This document shows positions 11,533 through 22,029 of a DNA stretch of 42,820 nucleotides, piece by piece. A program made the position numbers and the translations under genes. The notes beneath the pieces were generated by a model. The model did not search any database. It was not told the origin of the DNA and worked only from the letters and a program-made list of their open reading frames with translations. Numbering within the stretch: the stretch's first letter is position 1; each line of letters starts with the position of its first letter. Source of the stretch: Spirogloea muscicola (taxonomy: Eukaryota; Streptophyta; Zygnematophyceae; Spirogloeales; Spirogloeaceae); NCBI GenBank assembly GCA_009602725.1, contig WELB01000091.1, forward strand, positions 474,148 to 516,967, written 5' to 3'.

Positions 11533-11891
11533 ACTCAGATGCGACTATACTAGAACCCAGTCCGCCCACCCTGCGGCACATCCCCCATTGGGCACGGCTA
11601 CACCTCCAGCAAGCCTCGCGGCCCATACGCACTCGTATGGCACGGAACAGCCTCGACGAAGCTGCATGGACAGTCTTCCAGCTCCTTCCTAGTCCTGAGA
11701 CCCTTCCCAAGTGGTGCAAGCCAACGCGCAGTGATCTGGCCTGGATTGGGCGTTTTGAGGGCGGTGCATGGGAGCAGCTCCTGGAGGAGCATCATGCAGC
11801 TGTCCGGATGTCCCAGGCCAACCAGCCCTCTCCAGCCACCTCAGGGGGTACAGCTGACCGCCGAGCCTTCTGCTTTGGCCGCGCAGGTAAA

Positions 11892-11978
11892 GCCTAAACC
11901 TTACACCCCAACCCCTTGAACCCTTAAATCCTTAACCCTAGGCCCTAAAATTCTAAACCATAACTCTTAACTCTCAAG
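11892..11978. repeat. Telomere-like tract inside the retroelement, flanked by GT and AG
   Basis: C-rich units such as cctaaaccttacaccccaac and cttaaatccttaacccta run for about 90 bases. They are preceded by gcgcag|gtaaag and followed by ctctcaag|gaaagg, so the tract could have been an intron, or an insertion that interrupts the element's coding frame. Confidence 0.65.
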
Positions 11979-12224
11979 GAAAGGACCTTGACCGAGCTGC
12001 CCAACTCTAGATCCAGCCACCCCAGCACCACACGACGCAGACACCCTTGCCGCTATCAGGACCCTCCAACCCCCGCCCCAAGCCCCCTACCCCCCTGACT
12101 CTTGAGGAGTTCCAGCCCCCGACCCTGGTAGACCTCAACCCGGCAGCTCCTCGGACAGCGCTGGACAAATGCAGAGCCGGAAAGCAGCAGCTGGAAGGCC
12201 CTTGGGCATGCTCTTTGAGCACCT

Positions 12225-13106
12225 TTGAGAGCTCTGGCTCGACGACAAGGCGGGCGACTTCGGTCTGCTGCACAATGGGTGCCACGCTGTGGCGCGCGGC
12301 CTCCTCCCACCAAGGCCCGGGAGGCACTCACCAGCAGCACCCTGCTCGCCCTCTCCAAAGCAAGCGGAGGCGTGCGACCAATCGCGATGGGCGAGATCCT
12401 CACCCGCCTGGTTTCTATAACCCTCTTCCAGCAGCACTGGGAGGCGGCGCAGCTCTCTCCACAGATGTTGGAGCAGGGCCGTCTGCGGGCGTGCTGTCTG
12501 CGGGCGTGCTGTCAGTTGTCCATGGCCTGCATGTGGCCCTAGACTAAAATCCCGACTTGATGGCCTTATCGGAGGACGTGAGAAACGCAGTCAACAGCGT
12601 TGACAGAGTGATCATCGATGAGGAGCTGCGCTCACATCTCCCTCCCTAATCCCCTTCTTCCGGTGAACCTACGGAGCACCCTCGAGACTGCTCTGGGGAG
12701 CATGTTGCAGGTTGTTCTGCAATCCAGCACAGGCACCCGGCAGGGAGACCATCTCAGCGGATTTCTCTTCGCCTTGGCACACCTACATGCGATGCGCAAT
12801 TCGGTGAAGGCCCACCCTGACGTGCAAATCCCAAGCTACGCAGACGACTCCACTCTAGTAGGACCCCCTGATGAAGTCACTCGTGCCTACAGCACTTTTG
12901 AGCGCGAGTTACTCACCCTCGGCCTCACAATCCGGCCCGAGAAGAGTACAACTTGGTCTCCAACCGGCATCCCTCCCTCTCTTCAGCTACCGGTAGGGTG
13001 CCAGAAACCCCCCACTATGGGGCGGGGCAGCACATGTGGTGCAGATGGTGCAGACAACCCTCGAGCGGCAGTTCCAGCCCCTCTCAGCCCTCCCTACACT
13101 GCATGA
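12225..13106 (+). pseudogene. Reverse transcriptase domain, frameshifted
   Basis: RNA-directed DNA polymerase for target-primed reverse transcription. Recognisable blocks in order: LLALSKASGGVRPIAMGEIL (fingers); at about 12.55 kb MALSEDVRNAVNSVDR (palm motif A region); TGTRQGDHLSGFLFALAHLH (motif B region); and PSYADDSTLVG, the YADD catalytic motif C. The blocks lie in different frames, with at least two frameshifts between 12.45 and 12.65 kb. A perfect 15-bp tandem duplication at 12481-12510 lies just before them. The GGVRPIA...E and ALSEDVRNAFNSVDR wording recalls RT families that I associate with protist and algal non-LTR elements. Confidence 0.75.
12481..12510. repeat. 15-bp perfect tandem duplication within the RT pseudogene
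   Basis: Two copies of gtctgcgggcgtgct. Being 15 bp, it adds five residues without changing frame, so it is not itself one of the inactivating frameshifts. Confidence 0.85.
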
Positions 13107-13639
13107 CTTCCAGCTGGCCGTTGCAATACTAAACCGGTGCTTGGCCCAACTCCCGACAAACCTGCAGCAGGCATTTCCATCCACCACCGCACAGGACAAC
13201 ATTTATGCCATTGCCGACGTCTGCCTCCAACAGGCCCTGAACGGCCTGCTAGACCACCCGGCATTCCCTACAACGTCGGCCACCCGACTCCAGCTGACGC
13301 TCCCCATAAGCAAGGGCGACCTTGAATGACGCCCGCAGGTTCGCCTCGCCCGCAGGCACACCTGGGGTGTTGGGCCCAAGTGGCCTCCACAGTGTCAACA
13401 CGCTTCATCAGGAGGGGCCAGGCAGTACCAGCTTCGGTCATAGCTGGAGTGGCAAATGGGACCCTGCCCTTTCAAATTCCCGTCTCCGACGTTCGCAGGG
13501 ACCTCCTCCTCTCCTTTCCATCACTCTCCGAGATCAGGTCGAGTTTGCGGCGTGGGCGGGATGCTCTGACCCGAAGGCACAAGCCCGTTTTCCACACGCC
13601 GCCAATGAGCAAGCCATGAGCCTCCTCAACGAACTGAGG

Positions 13640-15610
13640 CTAGGCGTAGGCTCTCTCGTCTTCACTCAATAAGCTCTCCGGGAGCGTCGGACTTGCTCAA
13701 CGCTTTGCCGATTTACGGGTCCCTTCGGCTCTCCGACGAACTCTTCCAGACGGCGGTCCACCCACCATCTCTCCCTCCCCCCCCTTGCTTGGCTGGCATC
13801 GGACAGTGTGAATGTTGCCATCGTTTGGAGGACGAGATCTCGTTGGCAGCTCACATGCTCAGATGTCTTGAGGGAGGTGAATGCAATGCCTCCGACAACC
13901 TTCTAAGACACGGTATGTACGGCTTTGTGCGCGGAGCAGATTACCATCTGGCCATGAGGTGCCAGGCGTCATGCTGGTACTCCAGAAGCGCGGCAGATCT
14001 TACATCAGGCGTCTGGAGGTGGTTGCCACTCCCCGGAGCGGTGAGCCTCGTCTCTTCCTCGATGTTGTCCTCATCGACGCGTTCCAATCAGGGCATGCCG
14101 CCTGTGCCAGGTTTGGCTATGTTTTACACAGAGACGAGGAAGGAGCGACATTTTAAGAACCACCTCCAGGGCGACACTTCTTTCCGGCACCATGGACATT
14201 TATGGCGGCTACTGTATGAAGTGCTCTGCCCTCATCGCCTCATCGCCTGGCACAGCTTGTGGATGCCCACCGACGTAGTCGGACAGGTAGCTTAGGGCAT
14301 TCTAGCGTTCCGAAAAAATTGCCTGCTATAGACTGCGGCTTTCATTGAGTCTGCACCGCTCCCGGGCACTCGCAATACACCAGCGTGCTGGACCCTCACT
14401 AGGCCAGGCGCTAATGGCTTGCGTGGTGGTGCTCTGGCTCCTCAGCTTAGCTTGTCAGATATGTATGTGCTGGCTCGTGACATGTGCTCACTCGTGGGTT
14501 CTGGTGATCCCTTCAGACAGCTGATTGCCTTGTTACCAGGACTTTGTATGGCTCAGATTGGCCTCCGTGTCATTTCAAGCGCCCCTTTTTGTCCCCGGAA
14601 GAGAGAAAGGCAGCTTGTCCAAAAGGGGGCAATCGCTATGACAGTAGCAAAGAGAAAGGGGCGCTGTGAGCATGAAATGAAATGGAGGCCAATCCGAGCC
14701 TTACAAAGTCCTGGTAACGGGGCAATAAGCTGCCTAAGGGGTTCACTAGTACCCACGAATTAGCACAGTAATGTCCGACAAGCCAAGCTGAGGAGCCAGA
14801 GCACCACCACGCAAGCCATTAGCCTGGCCTAGTGCCCGCCCAGCATTTGGTGTATCGCGAGTGCCTGGGAGCAGTGCAGACTCATCAAAAGCCGCATTTT
14901 ATAGCAAGCAATGATTGCTTTCCGGACGCTAGAATGCCCTAAGCTAGTCGCCCGACTACGTCGGCGGGCATCGACATCGACATGTTGTGCCAGGCGATGG
15001 AGGAGGGATGACCACTTCGTTCCGTAGCCGCCATATATGTCCATGGCGCATGGGAAGAATTGGTCGCCCCGGGGGTGGTCCTTATAATTTCTATCCTTCT
15101 TCCTCTCTGCACGATGTGTCGCCCAACCTGGCACAGTCGGCACTGATGCCCCTGGTTGGAATGCGTCGATAAGAACGACGTCGAGGAGGAGACGAGGCCC
15201 ACCGCTCCGGGGGGGTAAGCAACCACAGCCAGACGCTTGATGTAAGGTCTGCCGCGCTTCTGGAGTACCGGCATGATGCCCGGCACCTCCATGGCTGCAT
15301 GGTGACCTGCCTCGCGCACAAAGCCATACATAGCGTCTCTTAGAAGATTGTGGGAGGCATTGCGGTCACCTCAACACATCTGAGCATGTGAGCTGCCAAC
15401 GAGATCTCGTTCTCTGAACTAAATGATGGCCACCTTCACACTGTTGGATGCCAGCCAAACAAAGTGGGGGGAGGCCAAGGTGGTGGACGACGGCCGTCCG
15501 GAAGAGGTTGTCGGAGAGCCGAAGGGACTTGTAGATCGGCAAAGCGTTGAGCCACTCCGACGCCCCCAGAGAGCTTATTGAGTGAAGACGGGAGAGCCCA
15601 CGCCCATCCT
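13640..15610. repeat. Imperfect inverted repeat formed by tail-to-tail retroelement 3' ends
   Basis: Left arm 13640 to about 14605 and right arm about 14625-15610 are reverse complements with scattered differences. The best-matched part pairs 14402-14455 (ggccaggcgctaatggcttg...) with 14783-14832. The centre holds a compact stem of gcgcccctttt against aaaggggcgc. Both arms encode the same C-terminal region of the element, in opposite orientations. Confidence 0.8.
13690..14295 (+). pseudogene. Retroelement C-terminal CCHC finger and nuclease-like domain
   Basis: The frame includes CECCHRLEDEISLAAHMLRC, a C-x2-C-x11-H-x3-C finger, then a conserved RHGMYGFVRG segment. The nuclease-like part (LQKRGRSYIRRLEVV and LFLDVVLIDAF) is read in another frame over 13.9-14.15 kb. 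The Arg/Lys-rich patch followed by an Asp in a hydrophobic strand resembles a restriction-like endonuclease, but catalytic residues cannot be assigned with certainty. The same domain occurs in the inverted copy at 14.83-15.33 kb, where the finger cysteines are partly lost. Confidence 0.55.
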
Positions 15611-15735
15611 CCTCGAGCAGAGCTGAGAGCAGCAGCTGAGAGCTGAGAGCTGAGAGCAGAGCGGAAAGCAGCGGCTGGAGGGACCTCGGGCATGCTCTAT
15701 CAGCACCTTCCAGAAAGGGAGGCCAATTCTAGCCT
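14625..15735 (-). mobile_element. 5'-truncated minus-strand copy of the same retroelement
   Basis: On the minus strand the C-terminal region is readable in pieces: VPGIMPVLQKRGRPYIKRLA and FFPCAMDIYGGYGTKWSSLL, then a tail with LGHSSVRKAI. It begins abruptly near 15.61 kb, as expected of an aborted reverse-transcription insertion. From about 15.66 to 15.71 kb a plus-oriented scrap matches 12180-12230 (ggaaagcagc...gggcatgctct), so the 5' junction is rearranged. At 15.72-15.75 kb a further match to the element tail (aggccaattctagccttaca) is seen. Confidence 0.7.
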
Positions 15736-15892
15736 TACAAATGTCTATCCAAAGGCTGGAAGTACACAAGCTTCCTTCAGAGCTGGCGCAGCTTAGCCAA
15801 GCTTCCACGTCGCCGTCGCCGCCCGGCCCGCCTCGGCGCCACGCCATCGCCGCGGCGCCTCGCGGGCCCGGCCGCGGGCGGCGGCGGCGGCG

Positions 15893-18484
15893 ATGCCTGG
15901 CGTCGCGGCCGCAGCTCTCCCGCTTCCTGTCCCGACCATCCGGCGGCGGCTGTCGGGAGGCGGCGGCTCTCGGGTTGGGCTTGCGACGCCGGGGGAGCCG
16001 CACGGAGCGAGCTCCAGCGGCTGCCAGCTGCTGCTGCTGCGAGCGTCTTCCGGCCGGGTCCAGGCGGCGATGTGGACGCCGCGCCGCAGTCAGCTCGCGC
16101 GGCGCGCAGCCATCGGACTGCTCGGCCTGGTGGTGCTTGGAGGGAGGGGCGTCGGAGGCCTCCCTCCAGCCATGGCCAGAGCAAAGGCGTCCGAGACCGA
16201 GGAGGTAGACATTAAGGAGCCTCCTACACATTCTATTCAGATTGACTCCAAAATTAAGGGGCAGTGACTGAGAGGAATGGACAGTCTTGGGTCCAGCAGC
16301 AGCAGATTGGTCTGATCAGGAGATTCACTGGAGCAAGAGCTTCGATTCAATCGAGACTCAGTTGTGCCTGGTCAGCAGCCAAAGCTCGGATATACTGGCA
16401 ATGCTGGAGAGGTGGAAAGGAGCAGACGCGTCCTCACTGCTGCAGGAGCAATGCAAGCTCAAGGTGGTCGATGTAAGCCGCTAATCAGGTGTCTCTTTCT
16501 TTGCAGGCTCTCCAGAACGTGCAATGGCCGGAGAAGTTCCCGTTCAAGGCTGACGACTTCAGGCGCTATGATGAGTATGTAAAAGTCTGCGGAAGCAGGC
16601 TAGAACTTGTTGATGGGACCTCCTATTAGTACTGAGGCGACTGATAGCACGTGCAGATCCTTAACTTTTACTTCTCATAAGCAGATAGCTTGAGTAAGTA
16701 AATTGATGCATGAGTCAAGCAACTGCAGCTGGTAGCAGATGTACGTGCTAGTGCAGTAGAGGACTGAAAGACGTTGGAGTCTGAGGTTAGAAGTTGCCGT
16801 GCACTCTGCCTGCAGGACAGTAGACACGGCTTTCTATTCTGTCCCGCGCTTTGTCACCCACATTGACGACTATGCAATTGGAGCTTTGACAAAGTTCTAC
16901 GAGAGGACTTTGCCTCCTCCAGGAACTCCTGGTGTTGCTGTCCTGGACATGTGCAGCAGCTGGGTGAGTCTTTCTGAGAGGACCCTGTTGTGCAGACCAT
17001 GCATGCCTCTTCAGTCACTCCTTGTTAATATGCACATGCATATCATTGAATTACCAGATACTTGCAATCAAATTATACAGAAAGCAATTGCTCAATTACT
17101 TGATGGTCAGATTGACTAAGTTGCTCGCGTGTGGAGAGATTGTTGAGCATCTCTGATTCTAATGATTTGCCCTGACCAAGTACTACTATCGCGTTGTGAT
17201 GATAGATCAGCCACTATCCCAAGGGTTACAAGCAAGAGAAGATTGTTGGCTTGGGTCTAAATGAAGACGAACTTGAGCGGAATCCGGTAGGTGCTAACTT
17301 CACTTTCACTCACTGATTACGAGATTGCTGAGGCAGGTTTCTCACTTTCGTACGTGTTGGCAGCGCTGAATTGATGCTGATAAGAGATTGGTCCAAGCCA
17401 CAGCTGTCATCAAATTGATCAACATTGTCTGTGCTAAGATGCTCTTGCTCAAGGGTGCTTTTGCTTGATTCAACACACAATCTACAACACATGGATTATA
17501 AGGTCATGTATTCAACGTGTCTTGTCCTCGTCTCTTGGCAGGTTCTTACAGAGTACGTTGTGCAAGATCTGAATGCCAAGCCTCAACTGCCATTTGCTGA
17601 TAATTCATTCGACTTCATCACCAATGCAGTAAGCATTGTACTTCTATCCATCTGAGTACTTGTTGCTTTCTGGACAAAGGCTAGGGCACACAGCAGGCTT
17701 TGTTGCTCCAACGGCTGTCTTCAATGCCACAGTATGCATGTTGCAGGTCAGCGTGGATTATTTGACAAGGCCGCTGGAAATATTCGAGGAGATGAACAGG
17801 GTCTTAAAACCTGGAGGCACTGCAGCCATGAGGTTATTTTCCGTTATTCCTGGCCCAAATCTTTGAAATGGAAGAGTTCTTAATATCTCTCCTTGAATGT
17901 GAAGTTGTGAGCAGCTTATGGTCGCTTTGGGGCCTGAAGTAGTTGCCTCTGCCATTGCAACATTGCAGCTTTTCCAACAGGTGTTTCTTTACGAAAGCCA
18001 TCTCCATTTGGACCTCTACTGGAGATGTTGATCACGTTTGGATTGTGGGCTCGTACTTCCATTACGCTGGTGGCTTTGAACCGCCCCAGGTCAGCAGGCG
18101 GCCACACAGATATACTTCTCCATTTCAATTGTATTTGCAGTTGTAATACTTGTGGAAGACCACTGGATTCTCCGTTCATCTACACCCTTGCTTCTTGCAC
18201 CTGTGTTGTCTTGCAATTTCAGTTACTTAGAGAAGTACTATTACTGTCTTTGTCTTTGTACTGCTGAGTTTAATCTGGTTGTTGGCTGCGCTAGTTTAGT
18301 GTCAGTCCGGTCATGCTGCTTGCTCACCTTGGGGTATATTGTGCAAGTTTTTACAAGTAAGACTCAGCAGCCTTGATGTTTCTGCTTGACATGGCAGGCT
18401 CTTGATATCTCTCCCAACCCTGGTCGAACAGATCCCATGTACGTTGTGTTCGCAAAGAAGCTTGCAGCCCAAGTAGACGCTTGA
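15893..18484 (+). CDS. SAM-dependent methyltransferase of the plastid lineage, probable thylakoid-lumen leader
   Basis: A class I methyltransferase found in plants and algae; its substrate is unknown to me. Nine exons in continuous phase give 380 residues: 15893-16204, 16320-16472, 16507-16574, 16816-16963, 17206-17286, 17542-17628, 17747-17832, 17969-18089 and 18398-18484. The N-terminal ~95 residues are Arg/Ser/Ala-rich, then RRAAIGLLGLVVLGG and a PPAMARA-type end, which reads as a bipartite transit peptide with a twin-arginine lumen signal. The fold follows: FVTHIDDYAIGALTKFY, VAVLDMCSSW (motif I position, Asp and Ser instead of a Gly-rich loop), VVGLGLN-like acidic motif II, VVQDLNAKPQLPFADNSFD, VSVDYLTRPLEIF and RVLKPGGTAAMSFSNRCFFT. 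The promoter directly abuts retroelement debris ending near 15.75 kb. The start ATG is the first that gives the leader; confidence in the first intron is moderate. Confidence 0.87.
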
Positions 18485-19338
18485 AGCAGGCTGTGGTCTG
18501 GAGAACCATAGGCATATGCACCACAGGCTGTAGTGATTTGTAGCCCAAAGCCACCGGCCGCAAGGTGGCCACAAACTGTTCCTGTCAAATGAACCGGCAT
18601 TAAGGCGTTTGCCTTGCTTCATGAATTCCTTTTCAGCTTGGTTGCAGACTTTGACAGATTTACTTTGCACTGATAATAGGCAAGAGCTGCATTGACTGAT
18701 CGCAAACATGTCCTGGATATATCCATGTCATCGCATCTTGGAAAGGGATGCACTTTCAAACACAAAAGCCAATCTATCCGAGCTGCCAATTGTGCCTCTC
18801 TCTTTACCTTGGTAGATAGATGATGCTTCGGAGGTATAATACTTGGTTATAAGCTAGGCATGTTGCAAGCTTCAAGCTTTCTTCAAGGGTGTAGCACCAT
18901 CACAACAAGCAACAAGACGATATCAAATGTACTCTTATCGTATATAAATATGATAAGAGTACAATACAATGATAAAGCCTAGGTCTATTAACCTCTTACA
19001 CAAAGACACCCCATGTTCAAGTAGAAAATGAGCAATGCAGATGACCTTTACCCAGTATTAATGTCCATCTGCCCGAATCACAGTGGGACTGGCCTAGGCA
19101 GCCCAAAATTGCTGTACAAGCTCCCTGCATGTGGGAGCTCTAAAGTGGCCTCCTAATGAAAGAAAAGGGATTGGCAGAACAGGCAGGCTTCTACAGCACT
19201 ACCAGGCGCTCCTGTATACTCTTGTCGAAATCCCTCCGACGGATGGCAAGTTGTCAACCAGTAATGGCTTGGCTGTCATCAAGAAAAGGGGCACCGGTGG
19301 CCAAAAGAATGGGAAAGAGGGCTGCATAGGCCAGCCCT
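18485..19338. other. Spacer between convergent methyltransferase and RPB8 genes
   Basis: No convincing gene. It contains the AT-rich hairpin at 18928-18963 and a purine-rich stretch at 19140-19330 that includes loosely repeat-like wording (gggctgcataggccagccct). Confidence 0.5.
18928..18963. repeat. AT-rich perfect inverted repeat (12-bp stem, 12-base loop)
   Basis: tgtactcttatc at 18928-18939 pairs exactly with gataagagtaca at 18952-18963 around gtatataaatat. It lies about 450 bases beyond the methyltransferase stop. It could be a small palindrome left by a mobile element or a transcript-end structure; nothing decides between these. Confidence 0.85.
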
Positions 19339-20406
19339 TCAGGACACTCGACGTATCAGGCAGTATAGCCGCTGATCCAGCTTGAGGTCCTTCAGGTGGC
19401 TCATGTCGCCAGCCAACCTCATCAGCAGGCCGCCATATGAAATGTGCACTTCACTGCACACGTGTAAGGAGGCAATGTTCCTTATGAATTTGAGCATTTG
19501 AGCAGTAGTTGCTCAGCACAGACTTCTCAGCAGTGGCTGTTGAGGGACTTGTGTTGCAGCATAATAGAAATGAATAAGGAGCAGCAAGCACAAGGTGTGC
19601 TTGCGAGGCGTGCTTACGCCTTGGAGCCCTCCAGTCCCCCCCACTGGTACAGCTTGCCATATGTGACATACTCGTATTGGTCCATCAGCGACTTCTTCTT
19701 TGACTGCAGGCTGACAGCAACTATCAGCAAACTCTGCTTAGCTCCAGAGAAGAAACAGCCGATAGTGCTACCAAGCAAGAGCCTGCTGGGCATGCTGGCA
19801 CGCATGTAACACTGTCGAGAAGCTAACCACGCTGTCAGACCCAAGACCTGAGAAACTCAAATCCCAAACCTCCAACCCCAAACTCCAAACCCAAAACCCT
19901 TACGCCCAACTCTTGGACCTGAGCTGCTCAGTCCTGATCGCCAAGCTCAACGATTAGCCTCTAGCTCCAAAGCACGGCTCTGCTGCAGCTGGCGCGAGGG
20001 GCAGGCAGCAGGTAACGAGACCTGGTCAAAGAAGCCCTCGTCCTGGGAGCCGTCGAGGTTGAGCGTGGGCGCGAGCGCAAGCGCAAACTTGTCATCGCGC
20101 TGCAGCGGGTACACGTCCACGTTGACGTCCAGCAGGAGGTCCATGTCGAACTGCTCGCTGTGCCCGATGAACCGCGACACTGCAGCGGCGGCAGCACCGG
20201 CCGCAGCCATCAGGCACTTCAGTGCCAGCAGCAGTGCGACGAAGCTGAGCCCGCCATTACTGACCCTGTGGACGCCACCGCCACCACAACTGGCAGCGGC
20301 AGGAGCCGTCAGCGCTGCCGAGGGACGCACCCTTGTCGAACTTCTTGCCGCCGGGGTCGACGTCGCGCACCGCGAAGATGTCCTCGAAGAGCACCTTGCC
20401 GGACAT
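19339..20406 (-). CDS. RPB8: RPB8, shared subunit of RNA polymerases I, II and III
   Basis: RPB8 (ABC14.5/NRPB8) is a small OB-fold-like subunit common to nuclear RNA polymerases. Four exons give 144 residues, close to the usual ~146: 20406-20331, 20179-20022, 19703-19618 and 19453-19339. The start reads MSGKVLFEDIFAVRDVDPGG, then FDMDLLLDVNVDVYPL, the family-typical FALALAPTLNLDGSQDEGFF, DQYEYVTYGKLYQW, and the C-terminal VHISYGGLLMRLAGD followed by LDQRLYCLIRRVS. All junctions are GT-AG with matching phases (1, 0, 2). It is convergent with the methyltransferase gene. Its second intron (20021-19704) contains a telomere-like tract. No missing conserved block was noticed. Confidence 0.95.
19853..19912. 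repeat. Telomere-like tract in RPB8 intron 2
   Basis: Plus-strand C/A-rich units (cccaaacctccaacccc, aaacccaaaaccctta). In the sense of RPB8 it is G/T-rich. It lies wholly within the intron between exons 2 and 3. Confidence 0.75.
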
Positions 20407-20679
20407 GCCGCCTCCACCCTGCCGAGCAGCGGCTGGCGGGGCGGGCCGGAGGAGCTCACGCCCCGCGCCGCAGCCACGGCCTCCTCGGGCGGCCGAGGAG
20501 GCCCTGGGGCTGAGACGGCGTGCTGCAGGCTGCTGGCCAGGGCGGGCGATGGAGTGTGTCTCGAGTGGTGGAGGGCCCGAGTGGACAAGTACAGAAGGCA
20601 AGCACACTGACAAATGTACATCGCCTGCTGCTAAGCTGACCCGCTCGGTAACCACGAGTCAACACACAAGAAAGGGCTC

Positions 20680-20755
20680 GCCCATTGAGGATAGGGGCTG
20701 GACAAGCCAGCCCAAAAAAGAATGAACAAAGTACGAGAAGGGGGCCAGAGGAAGC
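20680..20755 (+). repeat. Dispersed 76-bp repeat with internal hairpin, copy 2
   Basis: Matches 10694-10769 with three mismatches; the hairpin stem gggctgg/ccagccc is kept and only the loop differs (acaag versus aaaag). Confidence 0.75.
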
Positions 20756-21950
20756 CACACACAGAGGTCGTTAACTGATGCCCGAATGCCGGATGGCAAC
20801 TGACAAGCTCTTGTGCCACCAGCTAAGGCTTGACCAGCTTTCTGGTGCATGAGGCTGAGCTCGTTGCAACCAGACGTGGGCGGGGGAGGTTGGTTCTCTT
20901 TGGGCTGGCCGGTTTGACAAAGAGGAAAGGCTCTTGCAGGAGAAGGCGATGGCTCTGATTGACCAGCCCAGAAATAGAAGACTGCCATTTCCGAAGAGTC
21001 ACCGCCATTTTCGACTGCAGCTACACAACGCAGCAGCCAGAGTTCTTCCCAAAAGGGGGCGATAATTATGACAGGCCAACCCAAAGTACGGTGGAGGAGG
21101 TCCAGGAGGGCCAGAAAGTGCTGAACCACACGGCTATGTCAGTTGCTACTACAAATGGGTGCACATATAACCCAGCCAGAAAGGACTCCGAGGCAAGTGA
21201 AATACAGATTAATACCAGCAACCAATCAGGATCAGTGAGCACCTGGTAGCAGGCCGAAGCAAATGCAACGTCTGCAGCAAGTTTGCCACCTATCGCTCAG
21301 AAGCAACTGCTAAGCAAGCTTGACGCTACAGGGGAGGCGTCACACGAGCTCAGGCAATACTGGACTGCGGGGCGAGTAAGGGAGCCCTAGCTGATGGAAG
21401 GTGATGGCAGGGACTCGCCAGTAGATTGAGAAGCCAGGCGCTTGCTTCATCTGGTTGAGCTTCCACCCAACCTAAAGAACATTGCCCCACCTTGCCCTTT
21501 GCCGATCAAGATCGCTGCAAGCTAGATCAGATGTACTAGGAGCAACAAACGAAGCTTGCAGGGTTTAGCATTAAAGCCTCACTACCGAGCGTGCTCTTGC
21601 ACAGCAAACTGTTCTCTGTTGTCAGCATAGCAACACTTCATGAGGCGTCTCGTGACTGCATGCTTTGCAAGCACTAAGGCCTGCAATCTTGGCATGAGCT
21701 CTGCAGCTCCTGATCCTGCCCTCAAGTCAACCCAGCAAGCTAGCGGCGCGCGGGGCAACACTTGTCAAGTCTCTGCTGATGGAGTCCAGTGCAGAGCCCT
21801 CGTAAGAATCACAGGACAAGATATCAAACAAGGGACAGAGCATAGAATGCAGACATTGAATCTTTCTCAAGGATTACAGAGAGCTGAGCGTGTACATGTC
21901 AATGGACGGCAGGAGAGAAGTAAGAGAATTGGAACATAGAGGAGGCAGAA

Positions 21951-21979
21951 CGGGGGGGGAGGGGTGGGGAGAGGGGAGG
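21951..21979 (+). repeat. G-run tract downstream of DDB1 stop
   Basis: cgggggggg, aggggtgggg and agagggg follow one another, enough guanine runs for a possible G-quadruplex on the plus strand. In the DDB1 transcript it would be a C-rich 3'-UTR stretch about 50-80 bases after the stop codon. Confidence 0.6.
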
Positions 21980-22029
21980 TAAGCAGTGGAAAGAGGAGAG
22001 AGTTGTTGTCAGTGCAGCAGGTGCTGCAC

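Larger units (their letters stand above)
10780..14610 (+). mobile_element. Decayed non-LTR (LINE-like) retrotransposon, long plus-strand copy
   Basis: Pieces of one element appear in order on the plus strand: an N-terminal C2H2 finger near 11.34-11.40 kb, reverse-transcriptase motifs from 12.3 to 13.0 kb, a C-terminal CCHC finger near 13.8 kb, and a tail whose motifs recur at 10.2 kb, 15.0 kb and 31.6 kb. Frameshifts and stops separate every block, so it cannot be active. The order finger, RT, finger, then a nuclease-like domain suggests the class carrying a restriction-like endonuclease (R2/NeSL type) instead of an apurinic endonuclease; this is inference. No long terminal repeats or target-site duplications could be identified. 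Exact ends are uncertain; the 3' end is blurred by the palindrome centre near 14.61 kb. Confidence 0.75.
20407..22029. other. RPB8 upstream region and repeat-rich spacer
   Basis: 20407-20560 is GC-rich RPB8 upstream sequence. 20680-21130 is repeat-derived: it holds copy 2 of the 76-bp repeat, and cccaaaagggggcgataatt near 21.05 kb resembles the retroelement palindrome centre at 14.61 kb. 21.2-21.9 kb shows no recognisable gene. The DDB1 3' end lies at its right edge. Confidence 0.5.

Noticed and set aside
20059-20610. 183-residue plus frame over RPB8
   Set aside because: Exact antisense of RPB8 exons 1-2 and their GC-rich flank.
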